Notes: generated by a model not told the origin, from the letters alone. A DNA stretch of 20,955 nucleotides from CALCTE01 sp045627885 (GCA_045627885.1 JAZQOM010000042.1:1-20955), one strand, 5' to 3'; numbered from the stretch's first letter, positions 7,356 through 15,198 are shown. Made by a program: numbers and translations.

Positions 7356-8255
7356 ATGGTTTTATTTGTATTCGGATTGGCAGTCCTGCTCGCGGCAGTG
7401 GTAACGCTCGTCGCAACGAAGAAAAAGCTCTCGATAATCGGAATCGTGCTTGCCGCTGTATTGCTCGTTTTAAGCTGCATCACATCCGTACCCACCGGAC
7501 ATACCGGAGTTGTAACAACCTTCGGAAAAGTGGAGGGATACACTCTCGAAGCGGGAGTTCACGCCAAATTGCCCTGGCAGGACATAATAAAAATGGATAA
7601 CCGCACGCAGAAGCAGACGGTTGAGCTGCAGGCATTCTCAAGCGACATTCAGGAAGTTGATGTGATATTCTCGATAAACTACCAAATAAACAAAGAAAAC
7701 GCCTGCACGATATACAAGACAATAGGTTCAAACTACTATGAGACGATTATTCAGCCGAGATTGCAGGAAGCGGTAAAGGGCGTGTTCGCAAAGTACACGG
7801 CGGACAATCTCGTGGCGGAGCGCGATAATCTTTCGAGCTCGATAGCGGCAAAGCTCACCGCGGAGCTTGCGCCCTACAATATAGATGTGCTCAACGCGGC
7901 AGTCGAAAACATAGACTTCTCCGATGCCTTCACGGATGCCGTCGAGGCAAAGCAGGTTGCCGAGCAGAACAAGCTCCGCGCACAGACCGAGCAGGAGCAG
8001 GAGATTCTCGTCGCGGAAGCAGAGGCAAAGCGCAAGGTAATCGCCGCAGAAGCAGCCGCCGAGGTAGTCAAGATTGAGGCTGACAGCGCCGAATATCAGG
8101 GAATGAAGGACGCGGCAATAAACGAAGCGCTCGGCTCAACGCTGACAAAAGATGTTCTCGAATACTATTGGATACAGAGATGGAACGGAGAGCTCCCGAA
8201 GTATATGACGGGAGAGCAGACCTACCCCGTGTTCAATATGGGCGCCGATAACTGA
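7356..8255 (+). CDS. SPFH/prohibitin-family membrane protein
   Basis: 299 residues. Two hydrophobic segments near the N-terminus (about 1-20 and 26-44) precede an SPFH (band 7) domain, with VPTGHTGVVTTFGKV, LPWQDIIKMDNRTQ and the Pro- and charge-rich core. A long Ala/Glu-rich coiled coil follows (about 190-245, EAKQVAEQNKLRAQTEQEQE and on). Such proteins form ring or cage oligomers that organise membrane microdomains or restrain membrane proteases. AAGGAGG lies eight bases before the ATG. The stop codon overlaps the next start (TGATG), so the DUF4186 protein is translationally coupled. Confidence 0.85.
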   Translation: MVLFVFGLAVLLAAVVTLVATKKKLSIIGIVLAAVLLVLSCITSVPTGHTGVVTTFGKVEGYTLEAGVHAKLPWQDIIKMDNRTQKQTVELQAFSSDIQEVDVIFSINYQINKENACTIYKTIGSNYYETIIQPRLQEAVKGVFAKYTADNLVAERDNLSSSIAAKLTAELAPYNIDVLNAAVENIDFSDAFTDAVEAKQVAEQNKLRAQTEQEQEILVAEAEAKRKVIAAEAAAEVVKIEADSAEYQGMKDAAINEALGSTLTKDVLEYYWIQRWNGELPKYMTGEQTYPVFNMGADN

Positions 8256-8617
8256 TGCAAACCGTTGAAGAAGCGCTCAAAAAGCTTGAAAAATCAAAAT
8301 TTCGGGCATCGTTTCACTTAAAGAAAAGCGACGCGGAGTATATCGAAAAGAAGGGCATGGACACAATTCGTGTTCATGCCCGAGAGCTAATAGTAAAAAG
8401 ACTTGCTCCGGCATATATCGAAAACGACGGCAAACAGACTCCGACGCACGGGCATCCGGTGTTTGTTGCACAGCACGCCTGCGCCTGCTGCTGCCGGGGT
8501 TGCCTTGAAAAGTGGTACAAGGTTCCGAAGGGTACGGAGCTTACCGACGCTCAGATAGACAAAATCACCGCCCTGCTCTGCGCCTGGATTGAAAAAGAAA
8601 CGGAAAGAATAAAGTAA
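8255..8617 (+). CDS. DUF4186 family protein
   Basis: 120 residues. The whole length fits the DUF4186 pattern: KFRASFHLKKSDAEYIEKKG, a central HARELIVKRLAPAYIENDGK, the HGHPVFVAQHACACCCRGCL core, and a C-terminal AWIE. The His and Cys residues (HGHP, QH, CACCCRGC) could bind a metal, but no biochemical role is established to my knowledge. The start shares one base with the stop of the SPFH gene. Confidence 0.8.
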   Translation: MQTVEEALKKLEKSKFRASFHLKKSDAEYIEKKGMDTIRVHARELIVKRLAPAYIENDGKQTPTHGHPVFVAQHACACCCRGCLEKWYKVPKGTELTDAQIDKITALLCAWIEKETERIK

Positions 8618-8618
8618 T

Positions 8619-8645
8619 ACGCCTGCGGATAAACTCCGCAGGCGT
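8619..8645. terminator. hairpin ending the SPFH-DUF4186 operon
   Basis: An 11-bp GC-rich stem (8619-8629 with 8635-8645, loop TAAAC) starts two bases after the DUF4186 stop codon. The T run is poor on the plus strand; on the minus strand ATTACTTTATT follows. It lies between convergent genes and may serve both. Confidence 0.55.
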
Positions 8646-8663
8646 TGTGCTGTAATAGTAGAT

Positions 8664-8682
8664 GGAGCAGAAATTCTGCTCC
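8664..8682. terminator. hairpin between convergent genes
   Basis: GGAGCAGA and TCTGCTCC form an 8-bp stem with loop AAT just before the 3' end of the membrane protein at 8693. No clear T run; perhaps a back-up terminator. Confidence 0.35.
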
Positions 8683-8692
8683 GCTTTGAAAA

Positions 8693-9343
8693 TTAAGTAT
8701 TATTCATATTATCGGTTGAATTTACTGCTTTGTCATAAGCTTGTTGCAATATTTTTGCATCTTTATATTCCGGAATCCACAAAATAATCATAGGAATAAA
8801 AACAGATTCACATATCAAAGTTAAAAAAAGTCCTACGCTTGTATCAAGTAGCATTGTGAGTGATATACCTGCAATAATGCTTACTATAATCAATCTGATT
8901 TTTTTACGCTTATATCCGATATCCGCTGCCGTATACGAACTTTCCATAAATTCTTTGCTTAAAATCTGTGTGGAATAAATAATTCTTTGCTCATTGCGAA
9001 TAGCAATATATTCTTTTCTCGAAAGCTTAATCAAGTCTTTTTCACTTTCAATGCTTATTGGTGACCTGAAATACTCTTCTTTCCACACTATCTTCAGTGT
9101 AGTTCTTCCGATAGTAAGAACATAAGAAATTATTGCAAACGGCAAAAAAATCATATAATATCGTTTTCTTAAAAGTATTTCTTCACTATTTGCTATTCTA
9201 TAATCATAAAACATCTCTTCACTTTGTATAGAAGCAAACAAAAATAAGCCAATAAAAAATATTATGAGAAATGGAGCAAAATCTGTAACAAAAAATAAAA
9301 CCGCTCCTAATATTATTAAACCTAAACCAATAAGAAATCTCAC
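8693..9343 (-). CDS. putative membrane protein, unknown function
   Basis: 216 residues; family not recognised. Two hydrophobic segments near the N-terminus (about 3-18 and 23-40), one near 68-82, and two more near 152-167 and 170-190 suggest a multi-pass protein with a charged cytoplasmic middle (about 85-145, SEKDLIKLSRKEYIAIRNEQ). It starts at GTG with GGAGGT eight bases upstream. The gene is much richer in A/T than its neighbours, which may mean recent acquisition. It stands alone on the minus strand and could belong either to the cas12a neighbourhood or to the core genome. Confidence 0.6.
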   Translation of the reverse strand: MRFLIGLGLIILGAVLFFVTDFAPFLIIFFIGLFLFASIQSEEMFYDYRIANSEEILLRKRYYMIFLPFAIISYVLTIGRTTLKIVWKEEYFRSPISIESEKDLIKLSRKEYIAIRNEQRIIYSTQILSKEFMESSYTAADIGYKRKKIRLIIVSIIAGISLTMLLDTSVGLFLTLICESVFIPMIILWIPEYKDAKILQQAYDKAVNSTDNMNNT

Positions 9344-9746
9344 AATAATTTACCTCCTATATGATAGTAATATTATTTTTTGTAAAAGTCAAGAATTCGG
9401 CGGCATAAATTCCCTTTTAGTCAAACAGAAAACATATTTATAACGAATGTGAGTTTTCTTCGGCTCTATACATACAAAACGCTATATATACAAAAACGCC
9501 GCCTGATTTCAGGCGGCATTTCTATAGTATTCAAAAATAAAGAATATTGCGAAATAATAAGCTTTGTGGTAATATTTAGACAGTATAGGTGCCTATATAT
9601 CAATTTCATACAAGTCTTTCGCCTTGCTCGACAGTAAAGAATAAAGTGAAAAGTGATTTACTTCGAGCCAAGTCCGTTCTATAGGACAGTATGTGTGAGA
9701 TAATGAATTTGCGGACAGAATTGATAAAGAAATTTCGGAGGTTATT
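9344..9746. other. intergenic region upstream of cas12a
   Basis: About 400 bases, AT-rich. No gene was found. It holds the hairpin at 9498-9517, a small GTCC/GGAC hairpin near 9673-9688, and the cas12a ribosome site CGGAGG five bases before the ATG. No clear -35/-10 pair for cas12a was identified. No copy of the CRISPR repeat and no tracrRNA-like anti-repeat were seen here. Confidence 0.5.
9498..9517. terminator. hairpin upstream of cas12a
   Basis: GCCGCCTG and CAGGCGGC form an 8-bp stem with loop ATTT. On the minus strand it is followed by GTTTTTG, a good terminator; on the plus strand by ATTTCT, a weaker one. It may insulate cas12a from the left, or lie in its leader as an attenuator. Confidence 0.5.
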
Positions 9747-12700
9747 ATGTTGGAACAGTTCACTAATCTTTACCCGGTATCAAAGACACTCAGGTTCGAG
9801 CTTATCCCCATCGGAAAGACTGCTGATAATATTGAAAAGAACGGGATTATCGGCACAGACTCACAACTTGCGGAAAGCTACAAAAAGATGAAAAAGACTA
9901 TCGACGAATACCACAAGGCTTTTATCGGCAAGGCTCTTGCCGATGTCAGTCTCACGAGGCTTGAAGATTTTTATGCGCTATATACGGCAAGTACCGAAGA
10001 GAAGAAGTCCGCAGATTTTAAGGGAAAATACAATTCGGTAAAAGATGCTCTGCGCAAGGAAATAGTAAAGTGCTTTGCCGCTTGCAGCACTTTCAAAATA
10101 CTCGACAAGAAAGACCTCATACAGAAAGAGCTGAGGCCGTGGATCGATGCTAACGATCCGAGCTTGTATTTTGATGAGAATTTCCGTATGTTTACAACAT
10201 ATTTTAACGGCTACAACGAAAATCGCATGAATATGTATTCTTCCGAAGAAAAGGCAACATCTATCGCCCACAGACTTATAGATGAGAATCTTCCCAAATA
10301 CATCGACAATATCCGAGTTTTCAACATAGTCAAAAACACTGCCGTCGCGGACAATTTTGAAAAGCTATGTTCGGAGATGGGCATTGATTCGCTTGATGAG
10401 CTGTTTTTGCTTGAAAACTACGGCAAAACTCTGTCGCAGGCACAGATTGATGCGTATAACGGTATCATTGGAGGCAAGAGTAGCAAAAGCGGCAAAATTC
10501 AGGGACTGAACGAATATATCAATCTGTACAATCAGACAAATCCGGATAAAAAAATACCAAAGCTTAAAATGCTATATAAGCAGATTCTTTCCGAAAGAGA
10601 AAGCCTTTCTTGGATTCCTAAAGAGTTCGGCAGTGCAAACGAGCTTCTTGATGCGGTGAAGGGATTCTACGATATTTACTCCGACAATGTGAAAATAGAT
10701 TTATTCACGGCTCTCGAGAATCTGCCGGAAAGAGAGCTCGAATTCGTTTATGTAAGCACCGATGCATCCGTTGCTGATATATCTAACAGGCTCTTCGGAT
10801 ATTACGGAACATTGAAAAATGTGCTCGGTATCGACGACGGAAAAGCAAAGCAGACCGTATATTCCGTCGCACGCATACAGACGGCGCTTGACAGATATAT
10901 TGCAGACTCGGATGAAGAATCCAATCCGCAGCTTTTTGCCGCCTACGGGAAAAGCTGCATAGCATCGTATTTTGCAAATGAAGCTCATAAGGCGGACGAA
11001 AAAATCACAACCGCGTATGCCGCCGCGGAAGAATTGCTCAACACCGCGCACGCGGAGGATTACACGCTTACACAAGAAGATAAAAACCTCATCAAGACTC
11101 TGCTCGACGGTATGATGGAGCTGATGCATACCGTAAAGCCGCTTTGCCTCAAGGCAGACTCTGAACTGCAGAAGGATGATGTTTTTTACGGAGCATTCAT
11201 ACCTCTGTTTGAAAAAATAAGCGACATTTCAAAGCTTTACGACAAGGTACGGAATTTCGCAGCAAAAAAGCCGTACAGCACGGAAAAGATAAAACTGAAT
11301 TTTGACTGCAGTACGCTTTTGGATGGATGGGACGTCAATAAGGAGACACAAAATCTCGGAGTTCTACTTATAAAAGACGGGCAATATTATCTCGGCATTA
11401 TGGATAAGAATAACAACAAAATATTTACGGATGTAAAGCCAAGCAAAAATGCAAACTGCTATCAAAAAGTGATGTACAAGCTGCTTCCCGGACCGAATAA
11501 GATGTTGCCTAAAGTGTTCTTTTCAAATTCCAGAATTGACGAATTTGCTCCCGATAAAAACATTCTCCGCATCCGTGATGAGGAAACATTCAAAAAAGGT
11601 AAAAATTTCTCGCTCAGCGACTGTCACGCGCTTATTGATTTTTATAAGGCTTCAATCGCAAAGCATCCGGACTGGAGCCGATTCGGTTTCAGATTTACTT
11701 CGACGGAGCAGTATTCCGACATAAGCGAATTTTACCGTGAAGTAAGTGAGCAGGGATACAAGCTTTCGTATATGCCGATAGCTTCTGACTATATAGACTC
11801 GCTCGTCAATGACGGAAAACTGTATCTTTTCCGTATATATAACAAAGATTTTTCATCCTTTGCAAAAGGAAAACAGAATTTGCACACCATGTATTGGAAA
11901 GCGCTGTTTGACGAAGAAAATCTTTCAAATGTAGTTTACAAGCTCAACGGTCAGGCGGAAATTTTCTATCGCAAAGCATCGATTCCCGATAACCGTAAAA
12001 TCGTCCACAAAGCAAATCAGCCGATTGATAAGAAAAATCCTAATCTTTGCGGTCAAAGCAGTACATTCTCTTACGACATTACAAAAGACCGCCGCTTTAC
12101 AGTGGATAAATTCCAGTTCCATGTACCGATAACGATGAATTTCAAAGCAGACGGAGCCTCGCACATCAACGAAGCCGTATGCGAATGCGTCAAAAACAAT
12201 CCAGATGTCAAGGTCATCGGCATCGACCGCGGAGAGCGTCATCTGCTGTATATCTCGATGATAGACCGCGACGGAAAAGTGGTAAAAGACAAAAAAGGCA
12301 ATTACATCCAATACTCACTCAACACGATAAGCGGCGAGTACAAGGACAGCGAGGGCAAAGCCGTTACATTTGAAACTCCCTACCGCGAACTTCTCGATAA
12401 AAAAGAAAAGGAACGCAAAGAGGCACGCGAAAACTGGGGTGTCGTAGAGAATATCAAAGACCTCAAGTCGGGATATATGAGTCAGGTCGTCCACCATATA
12501 GCAAAGCTCATGGTGGAATATAACGCCGTCGTTGCGCTCGAGAATTTGAACAGCGGATTCAAGAACAGCCGCAAGAAGGTGGAAAAGCAAGTGTACCAGA
12601 ACTTCGAAAAGGCTCTTATCGACAAGCTGAACTATCTTGTATTCAAGGATAAGGCAAACGATGAGACGGGCGGCCTGTACAAAGCACTCCAACTTACGGA

Positions 12701-13430
12701 TAAATTCGAATCATTCAAAAATCTGAGAAAACAGAGCGGATTCCTGTTCTATGTTCCGACATGGAACACGAGCAAGATAGACCCCGTCACGGGATTTACC
12801 GACCTTCTCAGGCCGAAGTCCGATATGAGCATCAAAGCCGCAAAGAAATTTTACTCCGACTTTGACGGAATACGCTACAACGCAGATAGTGACTACTTTG
12901 AGTTTTCGTTCGACTGCGAAAAATTCACCGAAGAGGCAAACGGCAGCCGCACAAAGTGGACTGTGTGCACAGTCGGCGCTCTGCGCTACGCCTACAACAG
13001 CTCGCTTAACGGCGGCAGAGGCGGCTACGAAAAATGCAATGTTACCGAAAGCCTGAAGTCTTTGTTTGACGAATACGGCATAGACTACCGCGGCGGTGAT
13101 CTTCGTGATTCGATTTGCACGCAGAACACGGCAAGGTTCTTTGCAAAGCTCACAAAACTTCTCAGGGTGACGCTTGCGATAAGATACAGCTGTGCCGAGG
13201 ACGGAAAAGACTTTATCCTTTCTCCCGTTGCAGATGAAAACGGCGAATTCTATTGCAGCGAAGGCAGAACCGACGGGCTCCCGCAGGATGCCGACGCGAA
13301 CGGTGCGTTCAATATTGCCCGCAAGGGTCTGTGGGTGCTCAGGCAAATAGATAAATCTAAAAAGCCGGGGGATTGGACTTCGAATATATCGAACGCCGAG
13401 TGGCTCAGATTCGTACAAAACGATCTTTGA
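9747..13430 (+). CDS. cas12a: Cas12a (Cpf1), type V-A CRISPR effector nuclease
   Basis: 1227 residues, close to LbCas12a (1228), to which much of the C-terminal half aligns by eye. It processes its own crRNA and cuts double-stranded DNA with one RuvC site. RuvC residues are present: Asp827 (IGIDRGERH), Glu932 (VALENLN) and Asp1183 (DADANGAF). The Nuc-domain Arg1146 (AIRYS) and the bridge-region Trp897 are also there. The crRNA-processing triad in WED is intact: His754, Lys763 and Lys780, although Lys755 follows the His where Lb and Fn enzymes have Pro. The N-terminus (FTNLYPVSKTLRFELIPIGK) is the usual WED-I start. The start ATG has CGGAGG five bases upstream. Nothing suggests inactivation. 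It is followed nine bases later by a cas4 remnant and then the array. Confidence 0.97.
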   Translation: MLEQFTNLYPVSKTLRFELIPIGKTADNIEKNGIIGTDSQLAESYKKMKKTIDEYHKAFIGKALADVSLTRLEDFYALYTASTEEKKSADFKGKYNSVKDALRKEIVKCFAACSTFKILDKKDLIQKELRPWIDANDPSLYFDENFRMFTTYFNGYNENRMNMYSSEEKATSIAHRLIDENLPKYIDNIRVFNIVKNTAVADNFEKLCSEMGIDSLDELFLLENYGKTLSQAQIDAYNGIIGGKSSKSGKIQGLNEYINLYNQTNPDKKIPKLKMLYKQILSERESLSWIPKEFGSANELLDAVKGFYDIYSDNVKIDLFTALENLPERELEFVYVSTDASVADISNRLFGYYGTLKNVLGIDDGKAKQTVYSVARIQTALDRYIADSDEESNPQLFAAYGKSCIASYFANEAHKADEKITTAYAAAEELLNTAHAEDYTLTQEDKNLIKTLLDGMMELMHTVKPLCLKADSELQKDDVFYGAFIPLFEKISDISKLYDKVRNFAAKKPYSTEKIKLNFDCSTLLDGWDVNKETQNLGVLLIKDGQYYLGIMDKNNNKIFTDVKPSKNANCYQKVMYKLLPGPNKMLPKVFFSNSRIDEFAPDKNILRIRDEETFKKGKNFSLSDCHALIDFYKASIAKHPDWSRFGFRFTSTEQYSDISEFYREVSEQGYKLSYMPIASDYIDSLVNDGKLYLFRIYNKDFSSFAKGKQNLHTMYWKALFDEENLSNVVYKLNGQAEIFYRKASIPDNRKIVHKANQPIDKKNPNLCGQSSTFSYDITKDRRFTVDKFQFHVPITMNFKADGASHINEAVCECVKNNPDVKVIGIDRGERHLLYISMIDRDGKVVKDKKGNYIQYSLNTISGEYKDSEGKAVTFETPYRELLDKKEKERKEARENWGVVENIKDLKSGYMSQVVHHIAKLMVEYNAVVALENLNSGFKNSRKKVEKQVYQNFEKALIDKLNYLVFKDKANDETGGLYKALQLTDKFESFKNLRKQSGFLFYVPTWNTSKIDPVTGFTDLLRPKSDMSIKAAKKFYSDFDGIRYNADSDYFEFSFDCEKFTEEANGSRTKWTVCTVGALRYAYNSSLNGGRGGYEKCNVTESLKSLFDEYGIDYRGGDLRDSICTQNTARFFAKLTKLLRVTLAIRYSCAEDGKDFILSPVADENGEFYCSEGRTDGLPQDADANGAFNIARKGLWVLRQIDKSKKPGDWTSNISNAEWLRFVQNDL

Positions 13431-13439
13431 TAAACGATT

Positions 13440-13571
13440 ATGGAAAACCCGATACCGATAACATATCTCAATGATTTCGTATTTTGTCCGGTTTCCATAT
13501 ATTTTCATGCGCTCGACGACAATACAGCTGCGGCGTCAAATTCACCGATCTGGATAATAATCCCTTTATAA
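13440..13571 (+). pseudogene. cas4: truncated cas4 (N-terminal remnant)
   Basis: The frame opens with MENPIPITYLNDFVFCPVSI and YFHAL, which matches the N-terminus of type V-A Cas4, including the first iron-sulfur cysteine (Cys16, FCP). Similarity ends near residue 25 (about base 13514). The frame then runs through non-homologous sequence into the first CRISPR repeat and stops there after 43 residues. The RecB-nuclease core and the C-terminal cysteine cluster are absent, so no active Cas4 is made. There is no Shine-Dalgarno; the normal gene was probably coupled to cas12a. The missing part, together with cas1 and cas2, was probably lost in a deletion that joined cas4 to the array. Confidence 0.8.
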
Positions 13572-14157
13572 TTTCTACTGTTGTAGATTAAGCGTCATCA
13601 AAATTTCTTCCCGTTGCGTTTGATAATAATCCCTTTATAATTTCTACTGTTGTAGATATTTTTTGGCGTTCTGATGCGGTTTAATGATAATAATCCCTTT
13701 ATAATTTCTACTGTTGTAGATCGGTAGATGTTGTCAATCTTGCGGCTTGATAATAATCCCTTTATAATTTCTACTGTTGTAGATTCCGGTCTTGACCCTG
13801 CTGTTTCTTGCGATAATAATCCCTTTATAATTTCTACTGTTGTAGATACAATGCAAGTCTGCACATTTTTCTGGATAATAATCCCTTTATAATTTCTACT
13901 GTTGGAGATCTCGTCCTCTTTGGTACTCAAATACGGATAATAATCCCTTTATAATTTCTACTGTTGTAGATATTATTGCCCTCGGTAAGGCTGTCTCGAT
14001 AATAATCCCTTTATAATTTCTACTGTTGTAGATTAATATAACAGCAGAAAGGAGAAACAAGATAATAATCCCTTTATAATTTCTACTGTTGTAGATATTG
14101 ACCATACTTGGGTTTCTACTAGATAATAATCCCTTTATAATTTCTACTGTTGTAGAT
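13553..14157 (+). CRISPR. type V-A CRISPR array, 10 repeats and 9 spacers
   Basis: Ten 36-bp repeats start at 13553, 13622, 13686, 13749, 13812, 13874, 13936, 13998, 14061 and 14122. Each runs from GATAATAATCCC to the handle AATTTCTACTGTTGTAGAT, which is identical to the F. novicida Cas12a handle as I recall it. All copies match except repeat 6, which has T to G at 13905 in the stem. Spacers are 33, 28, 27, 27, 26, 26, 26, 27 and 25 bp; the first is unusually long. The handle direction means transcription in the same direction as cas12a. No AT-rich leader precedes repeat 1, where cas4 coding sequence abuts, and repeat 10 runs straight into another gene fragment. Confidence 0.98.
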
Positions 14158-14289
14158 GTAGACGGTACTGGCGGTAGTCAGACTTATTCCGCCTATGTCA
14201 ACATCGACGGCTTGGCCCGTCACTATGGTCTTCTTGTCAACTATGGTAATGGCTGCGTTCGCCCCGCAATGTGGATAAGCTTGGAATAA
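14158..14289 (+). pseudogene. C-terminal remnant of a DUF6273-type surface protein
   Basis: Directly after the last repeat the frame reads DGTGGSQTYSAYVNIDG, then YGLLVNYGNGCVRPAMWISL and E before TAA. The ending VRPAMWIsL and the preceding YSAYVNxDG pattern are typical of the DUF6273 domain of secreted Clostridia proteins. Only the last ~43 residues are present; no start or signal peptide precedes it. The first 25-28 bases could alternatively be read as a tenth spacer. The true breakpoint cannot be placed from one sequence. Confidence 0.55.
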
Positions 14290-14324
14290 TTCACAGTTCA
14301 TAATTCAGAATTGAATCACCTTAT

Positions 14325-14438
14325 ACAACGATTTTTGCAAAAACGAAAGTCAAAACTCTCAGAGAAAAAGAAGTCTCGCTCGAGTACAAGGATTTTTACT
14401 GAAAGATTCTCGAAGACATCGCCGCAAATATGAAATAG
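14325..14438 (+). pseudogene. possible decayed 3' gene end, family unknown
   Basis: One frame reads KVKTLREKEVSLEYKDFY, an in-frame TGA at 14400-14402, then KILEDIAANMK and TAG at 14436. The composition on both sides of the stop looks like real protein, so this may be a gene end with a nonsense change. No start or ribosome site was found. It could be chance. Confidence 0.25.
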
Positions 14439-14479
14439 TCGGATTCGACAGTTTTTCTGTGCAGTACAAAACAATATAA

Positions 14480-14511
14480 AAAAGCCGTGCATAGTGATGT
14501 GTGCGGCTTTT
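14480..14511. terminator. bidirectional terminator
   Basis: AAAAGCCG pairs with CGGCTTTT, extended inward by G-U pairs; the loop is about 8 bases. Both strands end in a T-rich stretch. It may end the transcript from the array and the fragments behind it. Nothing recognisable lies between 14512 and 14688. Confidence 0.55.
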
Positions 14512-14702
14512 GCTTTGAAATCGCCGAAAGCAAAGTTGTCGTAAAAAAATAAGCTGACAATCTGAAATGATTTTTTCGAATTTTCTGCAGAATTTTGTTC
14601 CGGACGCCCGATGTATATTTTCGTCCTTTTTTGTAAACATTAGTATTGCATTCCGCAAATAAGGAAATTACAGAAAAGATTTGCAACAGAGGAGATTTAT
14701 AT

Positions 14703-14876
14703 ATGAAAGCAACAGGAATAGTCAGAAGAATAGACGACCTCGGGCGCGTCGTCATACCGAAAGAAATCCGCCGCACCATGCGTATCCGCGAGGGCGACCC
14801 GCTTCTGACAACATTGACACCGATACATAGGTTTATTGAGGCCGTGGAAAAGCTCATATCACGGCTGGGGAAATGA
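14703..14876 (+). pseudogene. spoVT: truncated SpoVT/AbrB-family regulator
   Basis: The first 34 residues (MKATGIVRRIDDLGRVVIPK through EIRRTMRIREGDPL) are the highly conserved swapped-hairpin AbrB DNA-binding domain of SpoVT, a sporulation regulator. An intact SpoVT is about 180 residues with a C-terminal GAF-like domain. Here the sequence changes after residue 34 to an unrelated tail (LTTLTPIHRFIEAVEKLISR and on) and stops at 57 residues. A strong site GAGGAG lies eight bases before the ATG, so a short protein may still be made. It might bind DNA without sensing, or be inert. A deletion breakpoint near 14804 is likely. Confidence 0.7.
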
Positions 14877-14985
14877 AGAAAAGGCATATAGGTCAGCCGG
14901 ATGACTTTTTAGTCACTTTACCTGTTTGAAAAGTAATGTATTAACACTGTTCTATAAAAAATAGCAGATTAGAATTATATATCGA

Positions 14986-15022
14986 AAAATGCCACTCGGA
15001 CAAAAAGTTCGAATGGCATTTT
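14986..15022. terminator. bidirectional terminator
   Basis: AAAATGCCA and TGGCATTTT, extended by TCG/CGA past one mismatch, form a long hairpin with T runs on both strands. It separates the SpoVT remnant from the recombinase gene. The rest of 14877-15198 holds only a possible promoter. Confidence 0.6.
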
Positions 15023-15137
15023 TGCAGTAAACATCCAAAGTTAACAGCATTACTCTTTATATCTATCTGCCAAAACCAAATATTGCTGCGGTAAAAAATA
15101 TGAACATATATGTTTCAAGACCTTGATAACCGAACAA

Positions 15138-15167
15138 TTGTTGAATTTCATACTTTTCGGGTAAAAT
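15138..15167 (+). promoter_or_regulatory. possible recombinase promoter
   Basis: TTGTTG (15138-15143), 18 bases, TAAAAT (15162-15167), about 32 bases before the ATG. The -35 element is weak. Confidence 0.3.
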
Positions 15168-15198
15168 ATAAGTGTAAACTATCCGAGGAGGTAAACAA

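Noticed and set aside
9344..9746. tracrRNA or other small RNA upstream of cas12a
   Set aside because: No anti-repeat complementary to the array repeat was seen, and Cas12a does not need one.
12711..13508. 265-codon open frame on the minus strand
   Set aside because: Antisense to the cas12a 3' end and the cas4 start; no start signals or motifs.
13598..14105. Minus-strand frames with repeated TTVEIIKGLLS peptide
   Set aside because: These are translations of the CRISPR repeats, not a repeat protein.
14097..14121. A hidden eleventh repeat inside spacer 9 (TTTCTACT then AGAT)
   Set aside because: Only a short handle-like string is present and the loop and stem are incomplete; most likely chance or a small local error.
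13553..14157. Self-targeting of genes in this window by the spacers
   Set aside because: No clear match of any spacer to other parts of the window was noticed by eye; a full alignment was not possible.
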